From contig NZ_JXYA01000016.1 of NCBI RefSeq assembly GCF_000967655.1, positions 268,382-332,381 on the forward strand: a stretch of DNA of 64,000 nt. The letters run 5' to 3'. The notes under the pieces were generated by a model that saw only the letters and a list, made by a program, of their open reading frames with translations, had not been told where the DNA came from and made no database searches. This stretch comes from Pseudoalteromonas rubra (GTDB lineage: Bacteria > Pseudomonadota > Gammaproteobacteria > Enterobacterales > Alteromonadaceae). The number at the start of each line of letters is the position of its first letter. Positions within the stretch are counted from its first letter, which is position 1. Of this stretch, positions 15,485-24,840 are shown piece after piece. Made by a program: the position numbers and the translations under genes.

Positions 15485-17881
15485 TTAAAATTGATATTTG
15501 ACTGTAATAGACGTGGTACGACCGTTGATGGTACGCGCCCGAATAATACCCGAGTCAGGAATAATGCCTTCTTCTGCTTCAGTGATCCCTACCGCATTAA
15601 ACAGGTTGTTAACGTTGAGCGATAAAGACAAGTCATCGCTCATATCATAGCTGGCAAATGCATTAACCTGGGTGTAGCCATCAAATTTCAGCGCGTTATT
15701 ATCCTGTGCGTAGGCACCGGTTGAGCCAAGCAGGCTTAAACCCACCGCGCCTTGTGCCATGTTGTAACGCGCCATCAAAGAGTAAATAAAGTCTGCCTGG
15801 CGCCTTGGCGTGTTGCCCACTACCTCAGGTGACAGAGCATCTTTGGCGATCTCGGCGTCCGTCCAGGTCAGGCTGCCTCTGAAATCAAAGGAGCCAACAA
15901 AGTACACCCCTTCAAGTTCAATGCCATGCGCTTCATATTCACGGTCAAAAAAGCGCTGGCTGGTGGCTTCAAAGTTTTGCTCTTCGGTTTGCGCATAAAA
16001 CGCGGTGGCAAACACACTGCCGTTTTCAAGCCGTTGCTTCAAACCAAATTCAAGCTGAGTTACTTCGTCAATGGCGTCTTCCTTTGCCACACTGCCGTCT
16101 GCATTCACTTTGCCAAACAACAGACGATCTGCATTTGCTCTGGCCCCTTCACTGAAACGCCCAAATACCGCCTGCGTTGGGCTGAGCTGATAATTAGCGC
16201 CGAGGGAGTAGCTGGTGTAATGCCAGTCGTAATCAACGAGTGACGGATTAGCCAAATCTATGCCCGCAACCTGCTCTTCAGGTTTTGAAATCTCGCCATC
16301 GGCATTCACATCCCGCTGCGATACCACAGCCCCCGCATAGGTGCCCGAGGCTTCACCTGAGTCATAACGCACACTGGCATCAACGGTTAAATCGCCCACC
16401 TGCGAGGAAACCGCCAGATAAGGCGCGCGGGTTGAATAGTCCGTATTGTAATTACGCTGACAGCAATTGCCCCAGGCAGGTGTCCCGTATGCGTACAAGC
16501 CATTGTCAGAAAATGCGGTGCCATCAGCTGCAAATACATCCAAAAGCGCTGCATTCTGCCCTTTTAACTCCAGCAAATAAGAGTTCCACAACCAGGACAT
16601 TTCAATGGCCTGCTCTGATGCAAAATAGCCAAAGGTTAAAGCGGTATCGCCCAGCTGTTTGGTCAGCTTAATGTCGTTAACCAGCGAGCCAAAGTCCTGC
16701 ATCTCAACATCAAAAGTATGGATCCGCATCAGATTATCGTCGCTGAATTGACTGCCAGCACTGGCACCATTCGCATATTTTAATGTCGCCCCCTCACCGG
16801 CGATGCTCTCGGCGATAGACTGGGCACTGCCCACTTCAGCCGGAAAAGGCGCATTAAACGTGCCTTTTACCTTGGCTACTCTAAACCGGTTTTCAATTTT
16901 CCAGTCGTTGCTCAGCTCAAAGCTGGCCTCAACGCCAACGCTGTCTACCTGAGGATGCATGCCATCACGCATATCCCCACGGCGCACTTCGTTGTTGGCA
17001 CCCAGCCCCTGTGTTTGGGTAAACAAAACCGAATGCGGCGTATCTGACAAGGCATCAAATCCCGGCAGTGAGTCGCCATTGGCATACATGGGCATAGGTA
17101 AGTAGCCAGTTGAGCGGTCATCCAGGTGCTTGAGGTAGACTCTGACATAGCCCGACTCAAATTCTTTGGTCAGATTGGCTTTAACCTGCCCACCCTTGTT
17201 GCCGGTATAACCGGTATCACGCGGCCCTTCGCCTTGGCGCATAAATCCGCCGATATGGAATCGTACGGTGTCGGACAGATAGGTGCCAAATTCAAAGTCG
17301 GTTCTGAATTCGTCATAATCAAGACCCAGAGTCGTTGCAATGCTGCCCGATTCGCTTTCACCCGTTTTTGAAATAAAGTTGATGATGCCACCCGGCGCGT
17401 TACTCGCGGCAGTCGAAGCCGAGCCGCCACGAATGGACTCGATTGATTGCACTGTGTTATCCAGGCGCATAAAAATATCAGCATTGCCGAATGCAATATC
17501 GCCAAACTGTAATATGGGCAAGCCATCTTCTTGCAATTGCAGGAACTTGGCCCCACCGGCCGCAACCGGTAGTCCGCGTACGGCAATGTTTGCATTGCCC
17601 TCTCCCCCGGTTGACTCAGATCTCACCCCAGGTAACAAGCGAAAAGCTTCGGCTGTGGTTCTGGGTGTTGCGACGCTTATCTGCTGAGCAGAAATGCTAC
17701 TGACAGACACGCTGGATGCCATCACGGTGCGCCTTTGTGGCACGCCTGTCACAATGATTTTTTCCAGCTCATTCTGAGCCTGTGCATTTGCTTGGTCCTG
17801 GCTCTGTTGTGCCCACACTGTGGGACTAAGCGCCAGAGTCAGTGCACTGAGTGCAAACCAACCGGGAGTGTATGTTGTCAT
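15485..17881 (-). CDS. TonB-dependent outer-membrane receptor of the sucrose locus
   Basis: 798 aa from ATG 17881 (GAGG 7 nt upstream); in-frame TTG 17902 and ATG 17893 are alternatives. Signal peptide ends near TVWAQQ. The plug domain includes LEKIIVTGVPQRR, TTAEAFRLLPGVR and the SIESIRGG and APGGIINFISKTG blocks. A 22-strand barrel follows and ends in an aromatic residue (VKYQF), as outer-membrane proteins do. An 18-bp palindrome matching the one before the sucrose phosphorylase gene lies 58 bp upstream of the start. It therefore likely imports sucrose or a related oligosaccharide with energy from TonB. Confidence 0.85.
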   Translation of the reverse strand: MTTYTPGWFALSALTLALSPTVWAQQSQDQANAQAQNELEKIIVTGVPQRRTVMASSVSVSSISAQQISVATPRTTAEAFRLLPGVRSESTGGEGNANIAVRGLPVAAGGAKFLQLQEDGLPILQFGDIAFGNADIFMRLDNTVQSIESIRGGSASTAASNAPGGIINFISKTGESESGSIATTLGLDYDEFRTDFEFGTYLSDTVRFHIGGFMRQGEGPRDTGYTGNKGGQVKANLTKEFESGYVRVYLKHLDDRSTGYLPMPMYANGDSLPGFDALSDTPHSVLFTQTQGLGANNEVRRGDMRDGMHPQVDSVGVEASFELSNDWKIENRFRVAKVKGTFNAPFPAEVGSAQSIAESIAGEGATLKYANGASAGSQFSDDNLMRIHTFDVEMQDFGSLVNDIKLTKQLGDTALTFGYFASEQAIEMSWLWNSYLLELKGQNAALLDVFAADGTAFSDNGLYAYGTPAWGNCCQRNYNTDYSTRAPYLAVSSQVGDLTVDASVRYDSGEASGTYAGAVVSQRDVNADGEISKPEEQVAGIDLANPSLVDYDWHYTSYSLGANYQLSPTQAVFGRFSEGARANADRLLFGKVNADGSVAKEDAIDEVTQLEFGLKQRLENGSVFATAFYAQTEEQNFEATSQRFFDREYEAHGIELEGVYFVGSFDFRGSLTWTDAEIAKDALSPEVVGNTPRRQADFIYSLMARYNMAQGAVGLSLLGSTGAYAQDNNALKFDGYTQVNAFASYDMSDDLSLSLNVNNLFNAVGITEAEEGIIPDSGIIRARTINGRTTSITVKYQF

Positions 17882-17938
17882 AATGTGCCTCATTGTTGTC
17901 AATTATATATTGCTGGCACCACATTAAGTGGATTTAGA

Positions 17939-17956
17939 TACTTAATCGATTAAGTA
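17939..17956. promoter_or_regulatory. LacI-type operator upstream of the TonB receptor
   Basis: Perfect 18-bp palindrome TACTTAATCGATTAAGTA. Its inner 16 bp are identical to the palindrome at 19369-19386. Position and symmetry fit an operator of the LacI-family regulator encoded at 20899-21942. Confidence 0.85.
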
Positions 17957-18050
17957 AATTAGCAAATATTTGTCGCTTTGCAATCAAAAAATTACACACG
18001 ACGGGTTTCTAGTTAGATAACGCTATGATTTAGTTTTAAAAGTATTTGAG

Positions 18051-19250
18051 CTAGTGTGCGTTTGCCAGCCTCAGCTGGGCTGGGTTTTTCCAGTAGTTGT
18101 ACGCCATCGCCAGCATCAGCAAAGCCGCAAACCCCATCGCCAGTGCAAACCCGTAGCGAATATGGCCAAAATAATCACTGACCATCCCCATCAGCAAAGG
18201 CGCCAGGGCTGCAGACAATGCGGTAAAGAACAAGATCACGCCAGCGACCGAGCCATGCTGATGCTTATCGAAGCATGAGATCCCCTTCGAATTAAGTGTG
18301 GGGTATATCATCGACATAAAGAGCCCACTGAGTGGCAACGCAATGACGGCAGCATCAACACCAAACACAAAGGTCAGCAGGTAACAAAGAAAAATGGCCG
18401 AGCTCAGCGCAAGCATCACGCTCTGCCAGCTGAACAAGTTAAGCAGCCAGACAGCCATAAAGCGCCCCACCGCCCGCAAAATAAAAAAGATGGTCAGTGC
18501 ATAAGTTGCCAGCAGGCCCCAGCTCCCCTCGTAGGTTTTGAGTAACGTCGGCATCCAGACATAAATGGCGACTTCCGTCGCAACATATAGCGCAATGGCG
18601 GCCGAAAAACCCAGTGCATGTTTGTCCTTGAGCATCAGCAGGGTCTGCCTGAATCCACTGCCCTGGCTAACCTGCTTAGCGGGCCGTTCGGGAAACTTCA
18701 CAGCGAACGTGATTAAACACAGAACGCTGCATAAGCCCCCTGCCAGAATATAGAGGTAAACCCAGCTGACTCCCGACGCCAACATGTAGCTCACCGCCGC
18801 CGGACCCACGATGGCGCCGACAGCAAAGAAGCCTTCGACCATGTTCATGGTCCGGGTGTGCGCCTGACTGGTTGGCGTCAAATCGCCTAACAAAGCCAGT
18901 GCTGCGGTTTTAAACAGGCCGATCGCCAGGCCAATCACACTCAGTAAGCACACAAAGGTGATAAAGGTTTCACCTATTGCAAAGCCAAAGCAGGCACCGG
19001 CAAAGAGCACAAAACCAAGAATGATGGTCGGCTTGTGGCCTATTTTATCCGCCAAAAAGCCCAGCAACAGACCACTGGCGGCAATCCAAATCATTGGCGC
19101 GTAATGAAACGCGCTCGCCTGCGTCATGGTTAACTGATAATCCCGGATCAGCTCGGGAATGATCACGCCCACGGCGTCCGATGTCATGGCAAACATAAAA
19201 AACATCATGTATGTCAGCCAGCGCAATGCGCCTAAGTTGCTGCTTGTCAT
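18051..19250 (-). CDS. MFS sugar permease of the sucrose locus
   Basis: 399-aa major facilitator superfamily protein with about 12 hydrophobic segments. The loop between segments 2 and 3 carries the MFS signature GFLADKIGHKPTI (about 64-76). It lies divergently from the sucrose phosphorylase gene with a shared operator between them, and next to a sugar-type TonB receptor. Inner-membrane import of sucrose or its breakdown products is the likely role. Comparable clusters in Alteromonadales call this gene scrT. The symbol is not assigned because specificity cannot be read from sequence. Confidence 0.8.
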   Translation of the reverse strand: MTSSNLGALRWLTYMMFFMFAMTSDAVGVIIPELIRDYQLTMTQASAFHYAPMIWIAASGLLLGFLADKIGHKPTIILGFVLFAGACFGFAIGETFITFVCLLSVIGLAIGLFKTAALALLGDLTPTSQAHTRTMNMVEGFFAVGAIVGPAAVSYMLASGVSWVYLYILAGGLCSVLCLITFAVKFPERPAKQVSQGSGFRQTLLMLKDKHALGFSAAIALYVATEVAIYVWMPTLLKTYEGSWGLLATYALTIFFILRAVGRFMAVWLLNLFSWQSVMLALSSAIFLCYLLTFVFGVDAAVIALPLSGLFMSMIYPTLNSKGISCFDKHQHGSVAGVILFFTALSAALAPLLMGMVSDYFGHIRYGFALAMGFAALLMLAMAYNYWKNPAQLRLANAH

Positions 19251-19368
19251 AGTTATTACCTCTTAGGTATTGCGGCAAAGCCCGGTTAAGTTTAAAACTC
19301 AATCGCACCCTTGTGCCAATTTTCCTGTAAATAGTGCTTGAATATCTTGTCGTGCTGATTAAAGATAT

Positions 19369-19386
19369 AACTTAATCGATTAAGTT
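19369..19386. promoter_or_regulatory. LacI-type operator in the permease/phosphorylase divergent region
   Basis: Perfect 18-bp palindrome AACTTAATCGATTAAGTT, ending 25 bp before the phosphorylase start codon and about 118 bp from the permease start. Inner 16 bp identical to the site at 17939-17956. It can control both divergent genes. Confidence 0.85.
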
Positions 19387-19411
19387 TCAACAATGAGAAT
19401 TGAACTGAACC

Positions 19412-20884
19412 ATGAAAAACCAAGTGCAACTGATAACCTACGCCGATCGCCTAAGCGGTGCAGGCCTGACGGAACTCACTCAGCTGTTGGACGGTCCGTT
19501 AGCGGGATTGTTTGGCGGTGTCCATATTCTGCCGTTTTACTACCCGATTGACGGTAGTGATGCCGGGTTCGATCCGATAGACCACAGTGAGGTGGATAAA
19601 CGACTGGGCAACTGGGCAAGTGTGAAAACACTTGGGGAGCGCTTTGAGATAATGGCCGATTTAATCGTCAATCACGCTTCGGCTCAGTCACCAGAGTTTA
19701 AGGATGTACTCAAACACGGCGAACAGTCGCCCTACTGGCCTTTGTTTTTAAAGGAGCAGGATATTTTTCCCGATGGGATCAGTGACGAACAAGCCAAAAC
19801 GATATTCAGACCCAGGCCAACCAGCTGTTTTACGCCTAAAAAGCTGCAAAATGGTGAAACGGTCAACTTCTGGACCACGTTTACTGATAACCAGGTTGAT
19901 ATCAATGTTGAAACGCCCCAGGGCAAAGCGTATCTGGACAAAATTCTCACTTTGTTTGCCAAAAACAATGTCAAGATTATTCGCCTGGATGCGGCTGGCT
20001 ATGCCATAAAACGCGCCGGAACAAGCTGCTTTATGACCCCTGAATCATTCGACTTTATTAATCAGTTGTCGCGTCAGGCCAATGCGCTCGGGATGGAAAC
20101 CATCGCCGAGATCCACAGCCATTATCAGACTCAAATTGACGTAGCATCGAAAGTAGACCGCGTGTACGACTTTGCTTTGCCACCGTTAATCTTACACGCT
20201 CTGTTTAGCAATAATGCCGATCCCCTGCTTTGCTGGTTACAGCAATCGCCGCGTAATTGCCTGACAGTACTCGATACCCATGACGGTATTGGCATTGTCG
20301 ATGCGGGTCCGGACGGTGATAAGCCCGGTCTGCTCAATGCAGAGCAAATTGATACTTTGGTAGAGACCATTCACACCAATAGTCGGGGTGAAAGTAAACA
20401 GGCGACCGGTGCCGCTGCCAGCAACGTTGATTTGTACCAGGTCAATTGCACCTACTATGATGCACTGGGTCGCAATGATCTCGATTACCTGATAGCGCGC
20501 GCTATTCAGTTCTTTTCCCCCGGCGTCCCGCAAGTTTATTATGGCGGTCTGCTGGCACTGCACAATGATATGGCGTTGCTTGAAAACACCAACGTCGGTC
20601 GGGATATCAATCGCAGTTACCTCAATGAACAACAAGTTGAAGACGCGTTATCCAAACCCGTAGTCAGGGGCCTGTGCAAACTGATTGAATTACGAAACCA
20701 GAGCAGTGCATTCGATGGAGAGTTTGTTTTGTCAGGGTCAGAAGAAGCGCTCTCTTTACAATGGTGCACTCAGAACGCCCGTGCAAAACTCGACGTTAAC
20801 CTGGCGACAAGAGAAGCGTTCATTACGCTCAAAGAGACGGACCTTAAAGAGCGCATCTGTCTGGCTGATTTTCTCCAGGCTTAG
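19412..20884 (+). CDS. Sucrose phosphorylase (GH13_18)
   Basis: 490 aa, the usual length for GH13 subfamily 18. Catalytic residues match the characterised Bifidobacterium enzyme shifted by one: nucleophile Asp193 (RLDAAGY), acid/base Glu233 (AEIHSHYQ), transition-state stabiliser Asp291 (DTHDGIG). The subfamily blocks GTSCFMTPE and ATGAAASNVDLYQVN are present. It converts sucrose and phosphate to glucose 1-phosphate and fructose in the cytoplasm (no signal peptide). Relatives acting on sucrose 6F-phosphate or glucosylglycerate exist, so substrate is inferred from motifs and context. No fructokinase is seen nearby. Confidence 0.87.
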   Translation: MKNQVQLITYADRLSGAGLTELTQLLDGPLAGLFGGVHILPFYYPIDGSDAGFDPIDHSEVDKRLGNWASVKTLGERFEIMADLIVNHASAQSPEFKDVLKHGEQSPYWPLFLKEQDIFPDGISDEQAKTIFRPRPTSCFTPKKLQNGETVNFWTTFTDNQVDINVETPQGKAYLDKILTLFAKNNVKIIRLDAAGYAIKRAGTSCFMTPESFDFINQLSRQANALGMETIAEIHSHYQTQIDVASKVDRVYDFALPPLILHALFSNNADPLLCWLQQSPRNCLTVLDTHDGIGIVDAGPDGDKPGLLNAEQIDTLVETIHTNSRGESKQATGAAASNVDLYQVNCTYYDALGRNDLDYLIARAIQFFSPGVPQVYYGGLLALHNDMALLENTNVGRDINRSYLNEQQVEDALSKPVVRGLCKLIELRNQSSAFDGEFVLSGSEEALSLQWCTQNARAKLDVNLATREAFITLKETDLKERICLADFLQA

Positions 20885-20892
20885 TAATACCA

Positions 20893-20913
20893 GGGCAGTC
20901 AGATTGACTGCCC
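20893..20913. terminator. Perfect hairpin between convergent phosphorylase and regulator genes
   Basis: GGGCAGTCA (20893-20901), GAT/loop, TGACTGCCC (20905-20913), overlapping the 3' end of the regulator gene. There is no U-tract, so termination efficiency is uncertain. Confidence 0.45.
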
Positions 20914-21942
20914 AACTCTCAGTTCAAAAGGCAGGCGTATTTGCTGCTTTTCTTTACGGATAAACAAACTTGCCGCCTGTTCGCCCTTGTTTTCGCTGTT
21001 TTGATGAATGGTGGTAATGGCAGGTTGAAACAGCTCTGCTTCATCTATGCCATCAAAGCCTACGATCTTGAGCTCCTGTGGGATCTGGATCCCCTGAGCA
21101 AGCGCTTCACGGGCGGCGGCCAGCGCAATTAAATCACTCATACAAAGCAATACATTAGGCCTTGGCCGAATGGCTAACGCTTCTTTGGCGGCGATCCGCG
21201 CAAAGCGCTCGCTGCTTTCCGGAATATTCCAGATCCTGTCTTCAGGGAGTGTCACCTGGCATGTTTCGAGCGCCTGTCGATATCCCGCCAAGCGTTGGTG
21301 TGCGATAGAGGTGCTGAGCTGAGGCAAATGATGATCATAGACCCGGCAGATAAGCTCAGTATCGAGCAATCTCAGCCCCAGGATTGCCACATCAGCCTGC
21401 TCAGACGGCGCATTGAACTGCATTAATGCGGCTTTGGCCACTTCCCGGGCTGCACCTTGGTTATCGATATTAACACTGGCCTGATCTTGCAGCTCAAAAT
21501 CGACGGTCACCACCTGCTTGGTTACCGTTGCCAGCTGTTCAATTAATTTGGGGTTACGCGGACGACCATAACAAATAAAGCCATCGACAAAGTCCACTAT
21601 ATTATTAACGCTGTCGGTATTGCCTGAAAACAACAACAGGTTGATCCCCTGTGGTTCAAGCACTTTAGCAACGCCGCGCATAAAGCTGCTGGCCACGGGG
21701 TCAGACACCATATATTCAACGCTATCGGGTAACACCAGGGCAACTATGTTAAACGTGCCCTTTCTTAACGAGCGCGCCGCTTTATTTGGACCAAAATATC
21801 CCAACGCCTTGCAGGCCGCCAGGATCTCCTCGCGCTTTTTACTGGAAAGCTGATCGGGTCGATTAAAGGCATTGGATACCGTTGCATTCGACACGCCAAG
21901 GTGGGCAGCAATGCTTTTAAGAGTCCATTTTTTTTCTGTCAT
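20899..21942 (-). CDS. LacI-family regulator of the sucrose locus
   Basis: 347 aa. N-terminal helix-turn-helix and hinge: LKSIAAHLGVSNATVSNAFNRPDQLS (8-33) and NKAARSLRKG (53-62). A periplasmic-binding-protein-like effector domain follows (about 63-340), with LLCMSDLIALAAAREAL and LKIVGFDGIDEAELFQP in the C-terminal lobe. The HTH type fits recognition of an AATCGATT core, and two such palindromes flank the adjacent sugar genes. Repression relieved by sucrose or a derivative is the expected mode. It is convergent with the phosphorylase gene and only 6 bp downstream of the LysR gene on the same strand. Confidence 0.85.
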   Translation of the reverse strand: MTEKKWTLKSIAAHLGVSNATVSNAFNRPDQLSSKKREEILAACKALGYFGPNKAARSLRKGTFNIVALVLPDSVEYMVSDPVASSFMRGVAKVLEPQGINLLLFSGNTDSVNNIVDFVDGFICYGRPRNPKLIEQLATVTKQVVTVDFELQDQASVNIDNQGAAREVAKAALMQFNAPSEQADVAILGLRLLDTELICRVYDHHLPQLSTSIAHQRLAGYRQALETCQVTLPEDRIWNIPESSERFARIAAKEALAIRPRPNVLLCMSDLIALAAAREALAQGIQIPQELKIVGFDGIDEAELFQPAITTIHQNSENKGEQAASLFIRKEKQQIRLPFELRVGQSI

Positions 21943-21948
21943 GGTTCG

Positions 21949-22836
21949 CTATACAATCTGATTAATAGGCTTAGGCAATCTTTCCCGTATACCTGTACTC
22001 AGCGCATCCATGCATACCTGGACTGCCATTGGGGTATGTTTGGAAAAGGGAGTAAGTAAATACACTGAATTTTCGGGTAAGCTGGTGTGTGGCATAAGCC
22101 TGATCACATCCGACAAATCATTATTCAAATAAAAATCCGGAACTAAGCCTATTCCTGCCCCAGCCCGAATGAGAGAAACGGTACTATGAAATGCATTTGT
22201 GATGCAACTAACCTGAGGAGTTAGTTGTACTTTTTCACCACTTTGGGTCATAAACTGGTGCCTTACCTGTACCCCTTCCCAGGCATTTGCAATGTAAGGG
22301 ACCTGTGTCAGCTCCTCGTTTAAAAAACGTGGATGTCCGCATAATACGTCGCAAAACGTGCCCAGCCGCTGCTGCCTGAGCGTGCTGTCTTTCGAGGCAC
22401 CAATGCGAATAGCAATATCGATGTTATGGGCCATCAAGTCCAGATGCTTGTCATCACAAGTCAGTTTAACAACCACCTTAGGGTAGCACTGTATTAACTT
22501 TGAAATGGCTGGTGCCAGCAAGGTATCAACCAGCGCATGCGGCGCGGTAATATGAACCTGGCCCTCTGGCTCCCCCTGCTGTGCCTGCACATCATCCCAG
22601 GCATCGATTGCAATCTGGTTGAGTGCTTTACACGCCTCATAGAAGCGCTTTCCGGGCTCAGTCAGAGACTGTCGACGGGTTGTTCGTTTAACCAGGACCA
22701 CACCGAGTTCTTGCTCCAGCGTTTTTAAATGCTGACTGACCACAGACTTTGACACACCCAGCCTGTCTGCTGCCGCAGAGATAGAACCAGCTTCAACGAC
22801 ATGGGCAAACAGCGACATTTTACCAAGTTGGTGCAT
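21949..22836 (-). CDS. LysR-family transcriptional regulator
   Basis: 295 aa. Winged helix-turn-helix at residues 1-60: MSLFAHVVEAGSISAAADRLGVSKSVVSQHLKTLE. A type 2 periplasmic-binding effector domain follows (about 90-290, with VHITAPHALVDTLLAP and GAGIGLVPDFYL). It resembles the CrgA/DmlR-type subgroup. Its start is 109 bp from the divergent SnoaL-like gene, the usual LysR target arrangement. The effector is unknown. It ends 6 bp before the LacI regulator start, so read-through into that gene is possible. Confidence 0.85.
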   Translation of the reverse strand: MHQLGKMSLFAHVVEAGSISAAADRLGVSKSVVSQHLKTLEQELGVVLVKRTTRRQSLTEPGKRFYEACKALNQIAIDAWDDVQAQQGEPEGQVHITAPHALVDTLLAPAISKLIQCYPKVVVKLTCDDKHLDLMAHNIDIAIRIGASKDSTLRQQRLGTFCDVLCGHPRFLNEELTQVPYIANAWEGVQVRHQFMTQSGEKVQLTPQVSCITNAFHSTVSLIRAGAGIGLVPDFYLNNDLSDVIRLMPHTSLPENSVYLLTPFSKHTPMAVQVCMDALSTGIRERLPKPINQIV

Positions 22837-22944
22837 TTTGATTGTAAGCTTTAACTAAACAGTGTGTTTTATTATCTCTGTTTTTCACATCAATTAATAC
22901 CATTAAGCTGACCTTACTGAAAACACCACAAGTGGAGTCATTAC

Positions 22945-23319
22945 ATGACGCAACAACAAGAGCTGGACTTATGTAAGGCGGGCATTGCCGCGTGGCAGAA
23001 CGCATTTAATAACCAGGATGCACGTGGCTGCGCAGCACAATATGCCACAGCCTGTATTATGCATGCGCGGCCCATTGGCGAGTTTGACGGGAGGGAAAAC
23101 ATTGAGGCATTCTGGCAAGGCATCATAGATCAGGGTTTCTGTGATGTTGCTTATACCGATGTGGTCTGGGAAAAACACCCTGAAGTTGGCTACCTGCTAA
23201 GTGCCAACTGGACGATGAACAAAGCGTTTGGCAAAATCCATGCTGAGCATTGGGTGGTTGAGCAAGACGGCAAGGCCCGCCTGCACAGTGATGATTTTGA
23301 GATCCTGGGTGAGCGATAA
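22945..23319 (+). CDS. SnoaL/DUF4440-like NTF2-fold protein
   Basis: 124 aa. The early helix GIAAWQNAFNNQD and following YATACIMHARPIGEFDGRENIEAFWQGIID are typical of the NTF2-like (SnoaL/DUF4440) fold, a small cone-shaped alpha+beta barrel. The barrel strands are VVWEKHPEVGYLLSANWTMN and AEHWVVEQDGKARLHSDDFEIL. Members are isomerases, hydrolases or simple binding proteins; no function is assigned. It is probably controlled by the divergent LysR regulator. Confidence 0.7.
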   Translation: MTQQQELDLCKAGIAAWQNAFNNQDARGCAAQYATACIMHARPIGEFDGRENIEAFWQGIIDQGFCDVAYTDVVWEKHPEVGYLLSANWTMNKAFGKIHAEHWVVEQDGKARLHSDDFEILGER

Positions 23320-23340
23320 ACTCACCCACTCAATGCTTAG

Positions 23341-23727
23341 CTAGGCAAGTGCGCTAGTCGACTGCTCTTTCGGGTTAGGGCCATAATCGTTGTCACCCGG
23401 CGTACTATCTATCACGTAAAACACCAACAGCACCAGCGGCCCTATCACTGGCACTAAAGAGATCAATATCCACCAACCACTGCGCCCGGTATCGTGCAAG
23501 CGGCGAATGCTCAGCGCAATACTGGGGATGATCACGGCCAGCGCATATAGACCACTGAGCAGCCCAAAACCGGATTCTTCGGAATAAAGCCCCAGTGTCA
23601 TATCGACCAAACCCAGCACAATTGTAACGATGATATTACAAAGCATAAACAGCCAATATTCTTTGCGTCTCGCTCGGCCGTTAAACACTGCATACTTTTT
23701 TAACGCAGATAAATAAATGTCGAACAC
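23341..23727 (-). CDS. DUF805 membrane protein
   Basis: 128 aa. The DUF805 opening FNGRARRKEYWLFML (15-29) and IRRLHDTGRSGWW (about 77-89) are present, with four hydrophobic segments and a C-terminal GDNDYGPNPKE tail typical of the family. It is an inner-membrane protein of unknown function. Convergent with the SnoaL-like gene. Confidence 0.85.
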   Translation of the reverse strand: MFDIYLSALKKYAVFNGRARRKEYWLFMLCNIIVTIVLGLVDMTLGLYSEESGFGLLSGLYALAVIIPSIALSIRRLHDTGRSGWWILISLVPVIGPLVLLVFYVIDSTPGDNDYGPNPKEQSTSALA

Positions 23728-23862
23728 GGGCTTTTCTCCTTGTTAATTTGCGATGCCACAATGGCATAGCCTCAGCACCGGTAGGGCGTGCTGTTTAACA
23801 GGATAGACAAAGATCTTTGCAATACAAAGTCAGCCTCGCGTGATGTAAAAATACACCGGTCT

Positions 23863-24651
23863 CTATTGAGCCGTTCCGCGATTGCTTTCAAGTACCTGGT
23901 GCAATTTATTAACCATTTCCTCGAATGCCGCTTTTTTCTCGGGAAACTGCGTCATACCTTGCTGGAACAAATCCATTGCAGTCTGATATTCCCGTATTTC
24001 TGCATAACACTGGGCTTTGTAATACAAGGCTGTGGCGCCGGGTGATATCGCCAGAGAATGGTCAAATGCATTGATGGCATCCTGAAACTGACCATGATCC
24101 ATCAAAATAAATGCGATGTTGTCGACAGCTTCTATGAACATTGGAAAGATGTCTAACGCTTCGTGGTAAAGATCCAGTGCCTGAGAAAATTGTTTTTGCT
24201 CACTCAGCGCATAGGCCTCGCGATATTTTGCGTTGGCAGATGCAATCAGTTCATCCACTTTTTGGCCAGTAACGTCAGCGTATTTATTAAAATCGTTATG
24301 TTTCAAATAGTCCACATACCCTGCTCGCTCAAGCTCGGTTACTTCCTGATTACCCAGTCGACGCCATCCCTCAGACAGGACAGCCTGAGACAGAGGCGCA
24401 TGGCGCAGTTCAATGGTGAGGTTTTTAATATCTTGTAGCGTCGGCTTGCTTTCAGACGGGGTATACATAACGGCATGGTAAGTCGGCTCTGCCGGCACAT
24501 CGCTATCAATACTGACCAGTTTAAGGGCTTGCCACTGCGTATCTTGTTTTATATACACGTCACCCGCCGTACCACGCGCCAGGGAGTGGCCACTTTTCAG
24601 CAATAATACAGCAGCAAAAACAGACCCCAATACTTTAAAAACCTGACTCAT
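23863..24651 (-). CDS. Exported TPR protein
   Basis: 262 aa with N-terminal signal peptide or anchor (about 1-25). The N-terminal half is of unknown type. The C-terminal half (about 140-245) holds three tetratricopeptide repeats: AYALSEQKQFSQALDLYHEA, AFILMDHGQFQDAINAFDHS and AQCYAEIREYQTAMDLFQQG. TPRs mediate protein-protein contacts; the partner is unknown. AAGGAA precedes the ATG. A bidirectional-type terminator separates it from the sugar locus. Confidence 0.7.
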   Translation of the reverse strand: MSQVFKVLGSVFAAVLLLKSGHSLARGTAGDVYIKQDTQWQALKLVSIDSDVPAEPTYHAVMYTPSESKPTLQDIKNLTIELRHAPLSQAVLSEGWRRLGNQEVTELERAGYVDYLKHNDFNKYADVTGQKVDELIASANAKYREAYALSEQKQFSQALDLYHEALDIFPMFIEAVDNIAFILMDHGQFQDAINAFDHSLAISPGATALYYKAQCYAEIREYQTAMDLFQQGMTQFPEKKAAFEEMVNKLHQVLESNRGTAQ

Positions 24652-24784
24652 AGTATTCCTTATTTAACATACTTACTTCTTCTGGCCGCACGATGGACGC
24701 TTAAGCCAACAATAAAAGACACATTGTAAACTTTAACGGGACAAGTAACAAATACAGGGCAACAAGCGCAGACATACGCGCAAT

Positions 24785-24822
24785 AAAAAACGCGGTGACC
24801 GACAAGGTACACCGCGTTTTTT
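24785..24822. terminator. Strong bidirectional terminator
   Basis: AAAAAACGCGGTG (24785-24797) pairs with CACCGCGTTTTTT (24810-24822), giving a GC stem with A- and T-tracts on both sides. It closes the maltodextrin operon on the minus strand. Confidence 0.85.
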
Positions 24823-24840
24823 ATCAGCCTATCAGCGCGA

